Source of the DNA: VRUE01 sp963774405
GTDB lineage: Bacteria > Actinomycetota > Thermoleophilia > Solirubrobacterales > 70-9
NCBI GenBank assembly: GCA_963774405.1
Contig: CAVZEV010000013.1
Span: forward strand, 124,001-188,000
Length of the DNA: 64,000 nucleotides
Reading direction: 5' to 3'
In this document: positions 59,819-64,000 of the stretch, one piece after another
Position numbering within the stretch: position 1 is the stretch's first letter
Layout: each line of letters begins with the position of its first letter
Notes under the pieces: generated by a model
What the model saw: only the letters and a program-made list of their open reading frames with translations
Database searches by the model: none
Told to the model about the DNA's origin: nothing
Translations under genes and position numbers: made by a program

Positions 59819-60319
59819 ATGCTGCCGTCGATGGAGTTCGCGAGCATCATCAGTCCCGGCTACAAGATCGTGCTCACGCTGCACATCTTGGCGGTCGTGC
59901 TGGCGTTCGGGCCGACGTTTGGCTACGGCTTCTTCTTCTCGGTTACGCCGCAGTTTCCACGGGCGACGCCGGCGATCCTGGCAGGCGTCCAGAAGGTCGA
60001 TCGGTATCTGGTCAACCCGGGCATGATCGTGCTGCTGCTCGCCGGGCTCTATCTGCTCGGTGACGGCAATTGGGACGCGAGCGATGTCTTCATCAGTGTC
60101 GGCTTCGTCGCGATCCTGGTGCTCTTTGGGCTCCAGCACGGGTTCTTCCAACCGCAGGTGCGCAAGGCGCGGGAGCTGGCGGAACGAGATCTGAAGGCCG
60201 GCGATGAGCTCAGTCCCGAGTTCGACGCGATTGCGAAGCGGCTCAGCCAGGTCGGCACGGTTGCCGGGCTGATCGTGGTCGTGACCGTTTTCTTCATGGC
60301 CTACAAGCCCTTCCTGTAG
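59819..60319 (+). CDS. DUF2269-type membrane protein
   Basis: A 166-residue protein with four membrane helices. YKIVLTLHILAVVLAFGPTF, GYGFFFSVTPQFPRATPAIL, VNPGMIVLLLAGLYLLGDGN and VGTVAGLIVVVTVFFMAYKP correspond to the DUF2269 family. Its function is unknown. The start ATG 59819 follows the prmA stop closely, and the frame upstream of it is only an overlap with prmA. It lies between prmA and murI. Confidence 0.75.
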   Translation: MLPSMEFASIISPGYKIVLTLHILAVVLAFGPTFGYGFFFSVTPQFPRATPAILAGVQKVDRYLVNPGMIVLLLAGLYLLGDGNWDASDVFISVGFVAILVLFGLQHGFFQPQVRKARELAERDLKAGDELSPEFDAIAKRLSQVGTVAGLIVVVTVFFMAYKPFL

Positions 60320-60377
60320 AGCGCTGACGGACCGGGCCGCAAGCGGGGGCGCGCTCGATGCATCGCTGCCGGTCGCG

Positions 60378-61175
60378 ATGTTCGACTCGGGAGTCGGTGG
60401 CCTCACCGTCCTGCACGAGTGCCTGGTCTCACTGCCGGAGGAGGACTTCGTCTACCTCGGCGACACGGCCTGGTTTCCGTACGGGGTCAAGGACCCGGAC
60501 GAGCTGCGGCAGCGGATCCGCTCGATCGCGGAGACCCTGCTCGGCGGCCGCGCCAAGCTGCTGGTGATCGCCTGCAACACGGCGACGGCGATCGGCGAGG
60601 ACGTGGCCAGAGAGGTCGCCGCGACACATGGGGTGGAGGTGGTCCCGGTGGTCGAGCCACAGGCCGAGATCGCCGCCGCGATCACCGACAGCGGCAGGGT
60701 CGGGGTGCTGGCGACGCCAAACACGGTCGCCAGCGGCTCCTACCGCCGCGCGCTCGAAGGGCAGGGACGGGCGCTCGAGGTGACCGAAGTCGCGGCGCCC
60801 GACCTGGCTCCCTTCATCCAGGACGGCTCGCCCTTCGACGAGGGCGTGCTGGAGATGGCGCGCGGCTACTGCGGGCCGCTGAAGCGAGCCGAGGTCGACA
60901 CCCTGATCCTCGGCTGCACCCACTACCCGCTGGTCGCGCCGATGCTGCAGCGCATCCTCGGCCGCGACGTGCGCCTGGTCAGCGGCGGCCACGCCGTCGC
61001 GGCGGCAGTCCAGCGCACCCTGGTCGGGCAGGGATTGGCCCGTGAGCCCGACGGCGAAGGCGATTACCGCTTCCTCTGCACGGGGGACGCCGAGTCCTTC
61101 CGCAAGCACGGCACTCGCTTCCTGCAGATGCCGCTGGGCGAGGTCGAGCGCGTCGATATAAGTGGCCATCGCTAG
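60378..61175 (+). CDS. murI: Glutamate racemase
   Basis: A 265-residue racemase. It begins MFDSGVGGLTVLHECLVSLP. The two catalytic cysteines are in LLVIACNTATAIGEDVA and TLILGCTHYPLVAPMLQRIL. VGVLATPNTVASGSYRRAL is also diagnostic. It makes D-glutamate for peptidoglycan. The start at 60378 leaves the first Asp-Ser only two residues in. The true start may be slightly upstream, because the frame is open there (ASLPVA before MFDSG). Confidence 0.92.
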   Translation: MFDSGVGGLTVLHECLVSLPEEDFVYLGDTAWFPYGVKDPDELRQRIRSIAETLLGGRAKLLVIACNTATAIGEDVAREVAATHGVEVVPVVEPQAEIAAAITDSGRVGVLATPNTVASGSYRRALEGQGRALEVTEVAAPDLAPFIQDGSPFDEGVLEMARGYCGPLKRAEVDTLILGCTHYPLVAPMLQRILGRDVRLVSGGHAVAAAVQRTLVGQGLAREPDGEGDYRFLCTGDAESFRKHGTRFLQMPLGEVERVDISGHR

Positions 61176-61280
61176 TTCCGCGCGCCCGATTTCTCACTCT
61201 TGGCACATACGTGACCCACGCGTGACTTCAGACTTGCGAGGCTTCAGCCCATGACGACAACAGCCATCGGCAACACCATA

Positions 61281-61286
61281 TATACT
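61281..61286 (+). promoter_or_regulatory. -10 element of a leaderless vapBC promoter
   Basis: TATACT ends six bases before the GTG at 61293, so transcription would start at the start codon. No clear -35 or palindrome is seen, unlike at the other toxin-antitoxin promoters in this window. Confidence 0.5.
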
Positions 61287-61292
61287 CGCCCC

Positions 61293-61523
61293 GTGGCAAA
61301 GGTGATGATCTCAATCCCCGACAACCTGCTCGAGCGCCTCGACGCCCAGGCCCGCGTCAACCGCGAGACGCGCAGCGGCTTTCTCCAGCGGCTGGCGGAA
61401 CGCGAGCTGCAGGCCGACCTTGAGGATCGACGCAAGGAGGTGGCGCGGCTGCTGGACCTCGCCACGGCGCCCATGGGCGGGGAAGGTGCCAAGCTGATCA
61501 GGGAAGACCGGGAATCGCACTGA
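61293..61523 (+). CDS. vapB: Ribbon-helix-helix antitoxin (VapB-like)
   Basis: A 76-residue RHH antitoxin from GTG 61293. VAKVMISIPDNLLERLDAQA, then RVNRETRSGFLQRLAERELQ is the ribbon-helix-helix, and the acidic helix ADLEDRRKEVARLLDLATAP is the toxin-binding end. An in-frame ATG at 61251 would add 14 unlikely residues across the -10. The PIN toxin begins one base after its stop. The pair is inserted between murI and yqeY in an otherwise housekeeping block. Confidence 0.8.
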   Translation: MAKVMISIPDNLLERLDAQARVNRETRSGFLQRLAERELQADLEDRRKEVARLLDLATAPMGGEGAKLIREDRESH

Positions 61524-61524
61524 C

Positions 61525-61929
61525 GTGCTGTTGGTCGACGCCGGCGTCTGGGTAGCAGCGCGCGATCCTGAAGATCGTTTTCACGCTGACGCGCGGAAGA
61601 TCGTCCTGGACTTCTCGCGCCCGGTCGCGGCCCTCGACCTGACGCTGTACGAGGTCGCAAACGTCATGGGTAGTCGCAGAAAACAGGGGAAGGAAGCCCG
61701 CTACCTGATGCAGACACTCGTCACCCGCTGCGGTGAGGAAATTGTGAGGGTCGGTCCCAAGTTGGTCGAGTCGACCCTGGAGATCGCGGTCGAGTATGAG
61801 CTCACCGCTTACGACGCCGCATACGTCGCCGCGGCGCGCCGCCATGGCTGGACCCTGGTCAGCACCGACATCGCCGATCTGGTCTCCAAGGGGCTCGCCG
61901 TGGCGCCCGACGCGGCCGACTACCCTTAG
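61525..61929 (+). CDS. vapC: PIN-domain ribonuclease toxin (VapC-like)
   Basis: A 134-residue PIN toxin with GTG start. LLVDAGVWVAARDPEDRFHA has the first Asp, LDLTLYEVANVMGSRRKQGK the Glu, LTAYDAAYVAAARRHGWTLV the third acidic residue and STDIADLVSKG the last. It resembles the class with the long KQGKEARYLMQTLVTRCGEE insert. It is coupled to the RHH gene, and the stop lies 5 bases before the yqeY start, so read-through transcription into the housekeeping genes is likely. Confidence 0.85.
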   Translation: MLLVDAGVWVAARDPEDRFHADARKIVLDFSRPVAALDLTLYEVANVMGSRRKQGKEARYLMQTLVTRCGEEIVRVGPKLVESTLEIAVEYELTAYDAAYVAAARRHGWTLVSTDIADLVSKGLAVAPDAADYP

Positions 61930-61934
61930 ACCGG

Positions 61935-62366
61935 ATGGGCGTTCTCGAGCAGGTGCAGGCCGACGTGCGAACCGCGATGAAGGCGGGCGATCGCGAGCGC
62001 GCGGGCGCGCTGCGGCTGATCGTCGACTCGCTGCAGAAGGACGCCAAGCTCGGCGACGGCAACGAGGTCGCGGTGCTGCAGCGCGAGCGCAAGAAGCGGG
62101 CCGAGGCGGCCGAGGCCTACGCCGAGGCGGGCCGCGAGGAGCAGGCGAGCGCCGAGCGCTTCGAGGCGGAGCTGATCGAGGCCTACCTGCCGCAACAGCT
62201 CTCCGACGAGGAGCTGGCCGAGCTGGTCGAGGCGGCGATCGACGAGACGGGCGCGAGCGAGCAGAAGCAGATGGGTCAGGTGATGTCGGCCCTGATGCCC
62301 AAGGTCGGCGGGCGGGCCGACGGCAAGCGGGTCAGCGCGGCGGTGCGTGAGCGGCTTGGCGCGTAG
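61935..62366 (+). CDS. yqeY: GatB/YqeY-domain protein
   Basis: A 143-residue protein of the YqeY family. It starts MGVLEQVQADVRTAMKAGDR and RAGALRLIVDSLQ. RFEAELIEAYLPQQLSDEEL, then MGQVMSALMPKVGGRADGKR and VSAAVRERLG, is diagnostic. The C-terminal helical domain is the one that in GatB contacts tRNA; the free-standing protein has no proven role. It overlaps the start of phoH by about 20 bases. Confidence 0.92.
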   Translation: MGVLEQVQADVRTAMKAGDRERAGALRLIVDSLQKDAKLGDGNEVAVLQRERKKRAEAAEAYAEAGREEQASAERFEAELIEAYLPQQLSDEELAELVEAAIDETGASEQKQMGQVMSALMPKVGGRADGKRVSAAVRERLGA

Positions 62367-63339
62367 GCAGCTGACCCTCGACAACACGGTCGCCGCCGAG
62401 CTGGCGGGCTCCGAGGACGCGGTCCTGCGCGAGCTGCGCGGCCACCTCCCCTGCGACTTCCACCTGCGCGGCAACGTGCTCACCCTCGACGGCGAACCCG
62501 ACGACGTGCAGATGGCGGCGACCGTGGTCGACGAGCTGGTCGAGCTGATCGAGCAGGGCCACGAGGTGGCGCCGGGGACGATCGAAGCGGTAACCGGCGC
62601 GCTCGACGCCTCCGAGAGCCCGGCGGAAATCCTCGAGGACGTGGTCTGGCGCCACCGCAACACCAAGGTCTCGCCGAAGACGCTCAACCAGAAGCGCTAC
62701 GTCGACGCGATTCGCGACCAGACGATCACCTTCGGCGTCGGCCCGGCCGGCACCGGCAAGACCTTCCTCGCCGTGGCGATGGCAGCCGCGGCGCTGGCCG
62801 AACGCCAGGTGCAGCGGATCATCCTCACCCGGCCCGCGGTCGAGGCGGGCGAGCGGCTCGGCTTCCTGCCCGGCGACATCCAGGCCAAGGTCGACCCCTA
62901 CCTGCGCCCGCTCTTCGATGCCCTCTTCGACATGCTCGACCCCGACCGCGTCAACGGCTACTTCGAGCGCGGCGTGATCGAGGTTGCGCCGCTGGCTTTT
63001 ATGCGGGGTAGAACGCTTAATGATTCTTTTGTAATCCTCGACGAGGCGCAGAACACCAGCCCCGAGCAGATGAAGATGTTCCTCACCCGGCTCGGCTTCA
63101 ACTCGCGCATGGTGGTGACCGGGGACGTGACCCAGATCGACCTGCCGACCGACCAGCGCTCCGGCCTGATCGTCGTCCGCGACATCCTCGACCAGGTCAA
63201 GGACATCTCCTTCATCGAGTTCGGCGGCGAGGACGTGGTCCGCCACAAGCTGGTCCAGCGCATCGTCGCCGCCTACGACGAGCACGGCAACCGCGAGCGC
63301 GCGGCGCGAGCCGAACACGGGCCGACGCCGGGCTCTTGA
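62347..63339 (+). CDS. phoH: PhoH-family ATPase
   Basis: A 330-residue protein with GTG start. An N-terminal KH-like region (about 10-80) precedes QKRYVDAIRDQTITFGVGPA with the Walker A GPAGTGKTFLA (about 137-147). Then come VQRIILTRPAVEAGERLGFL and the Walker B VILDEAQNTSPEQMKMFLTR, followed by MVVTGDVTQIDLPTDQRSGL. PhoH proteins are RNA helicase/ATPase-like and act with YbeY and Era in ribosome maturation. The HD-hydrolase gene often found between phoH and ybeY is absent; here the two overlap by four bases (TTGA). Confidence 0.95.
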   Translation: MSGLARRQLTLDNTVAAELAGSEDAVLRELRGHLPCDFHLRGNVLTLDGEPDDVQMAATVVDELVELIEQGHEVAPGTIEAVTGALDASESPAEILEDVVWRHRNTKVSPKTLNQKRYVDAIRDQTITFGVGPAGTGKTFLAVAMAAAALAERQVQRIILTRPAVEAGERLGFLPGDIQAKVDPYLRPLFDALFDMLDPDRVNGYFERGVIEVAPLAFMRGRTLNDSFVILDEAQNTSPEQMKMFLTRLGFNSRMVVTGDVTQIDLPTDQRSGLIVVRDILDQVKDISFIEFGGEDVVRHKLVQRIVAAYDEHGNRERAARAEHGPTPGS

Positions 63340-63701
63340 GCCTCGACCTCGCCGATGTGCCGGCCGATCTGCGGGGACCGGTTGCCGCAGCGCTCGCGGC
63401 CGCGAGCGTCGAGGACGGCCACCTCGCGGTCGAGCTGGTCGGTGCGGCCCGCATCCAGGAGCTCAATCGCGAGCACCGCGGCAAGGACGCCCCGACCGAC
63501 GTGCTCGCCTTCCCAATCGACGAAACCTCGCCGACCGCGGGCCCGCGCGAGCTCGGCGATGTCGCGATCTGCCCCGAGCACTGCTCCGACGTGACCGAGG
63601 CCGCGGTCCACGGCGTCCTCCACCTCTGCGGCTATGACCACGAGACCGACGCGGGGGAGATGCTGGCTTTGCAGGCGACGGTGATCGAGGGGCTGGCGTG
63701 A
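63336..63701 (+). CDS. ybeY: Endoribonuclease YbeY
   Basis: A 121-residue metalloprotein with TTG start. The zinc motif is VHGVLHLCGYDHETDAGEM (His-x3-His-x5-His). The upstream IQELNREHRGKDAPTDVLAF with PTDVLAFP is typical. It processes the 16S rRNA 3' end and takes part in ribosome quality control. It is slightly short compared with the usual 140-160 residues, missing mostly N-terminal length. It overlaps era by four bases (GTGA). Confidence 0.93.
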   Translation: MSLDLADVPADLRGPVAAALAAASVEDGHLAVELVGAARIQELNREHRGKDAPTDVLAFPIDETSPTAGPRELGDVAICPEHCSDVTEAAVHGVLHLCGYDHETDAGEMLALQATVIEGLA

Positions 63702-64000
63702 GCCGCTCCGGCTTCATCGGCTTGGCGGGGCGGCCCAACGTCGGCAAGTCGACCCTGGTCAACGCGATCGTCGGCAGCCGCGTCGCGATCGTCTCGATGC
63801 GACCGCAGACGACCAGGCGGGCGATCCGCGGCATCCACACCGACACGGAATCCGAGCGCCAGCTGGTCCTCGTCGACCTGCCCGGCGTGCAGCGCCCCCG
63901 TGACGTGCTCACCGAGCGCATGCAGAAGCGGGTCGAGCGCGAGCTTGCGGATTCCGACCTGGCCCTGATCGTGATCAACGGCGAGGAGGGAGTCGGTCCA
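63698..64000 (+). CDS. era: GTPase Era, N-terminal part (runs off the window)
   Basis: The first 101 residues from GTG 63698. G1 GLAGRPNVGKSTLVNAIVGS, switch SMRPQTTRRAIRGIHT, G3 LVLVDLPGVQRPRDVLTERM (DLPG where DTPG is commoner). The KH domain lies beyond the window edge. Era binds the 3' end of 16S rRNA and couples 30S assembly to growth. It completes the phoH-ybeY-era block. Confidence 0.93.
   Translation, partial: MSRSGFIGLAGRPNVGKSTLVNAIVGSRVAIVSMRPQTTRRAIRGIHTDTESERQLVLVDLPGVQRPRDVLTERMQKRVERELADSDLALIVINGEEGVGP

Overview
The window is a high-GC chromosomal segment from an actinobacterium. I infer Thermoleophilia (Solirubrobacterales-like). The reasons are the gene order leuS - comEA - comEC - holA - rpsT - murJ - lepA - hrcA - dnaJ - prmA - murI - yqeY - phoH - ybeY - era, and a secreted protein at 9.5 kb with the PKNSVGSKQIKKNAV/VKNRSLK leader that I associate with that class. 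Starts are often GTG or TTG, and many genes overlap by 4 bases. Several promoters look leaderless, with a -10 hexamer about 6-8 bases before the start codon. LAYOUT. 1-24.7 kb is accessory DNA: an AbiE toxin-antitoxin pair (1-1.5 kb), an HTH plus RelE-like candidate toxin-antitoxin pair (3.6-4.5 kb), small RibD-type reductases, a VOC protein and a TetR regulator (4.9-7.5 kb), a block of secreted surface proteins controlled by large AAA-LuxR (LAL) regulators (8-23.7 kb), and an RHH/PIN pair (23.8-24.5 kb). Four copies of one hairpin repeat punctuate this stretch. Two copies run into the 3' half of a tRNA-Gly(GCC) gene, which looks like attachment-site scars of integrative elements. 25-42.4 kb is mixed: a DoxX-Rieske fusion, a C39-like peptidase, a methyltransferase, a decayed vapBC, a fluoride riboswitch with two FluC channels and a DUF190 protein, a helicase, an unusual trio (phosphoribosyltransferase-like, ArgS, acetylglutamate-kinase-like), an MFS exporter, and a PD-(D/E)XK endonuclease whose reading frame runs through an intact tRNA-Ala gene. 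42.4-64 kb is the housekeeping core (translation, competence, replication, cell wall, stress and rRNA maturation), with a HadAB-like dehydratase pair and a late vapBC insertion. MAIN SIGNALS. (1) Nine long palindromic elements lie between 42.4 and 59.7 kb. Two small families share a conserved centre but have different, still self-complementary arms. Five of the nine lie inside genes and are read through in frame, four of them in one membrane protein and one in prmA. (2) The palindrome TGGGCCG-NN-CGGCCCA occurs three times, each upstream of secreted-protein or LAL genes, and may be the operator of a local regulon. (3) A PD-(D/E)XK - tRNA-Ala - Phd-like arrangement sits in one open frame. (4) Toxin-antitoxin modules carry perfect palindromic operators. 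CAVEAT. Single-base frameshifts occur in genes that should be essential or intact (holA, comEC, dnaJ, DUF190). Some breaks reported here may therefore be sequencing indels rather than biology.
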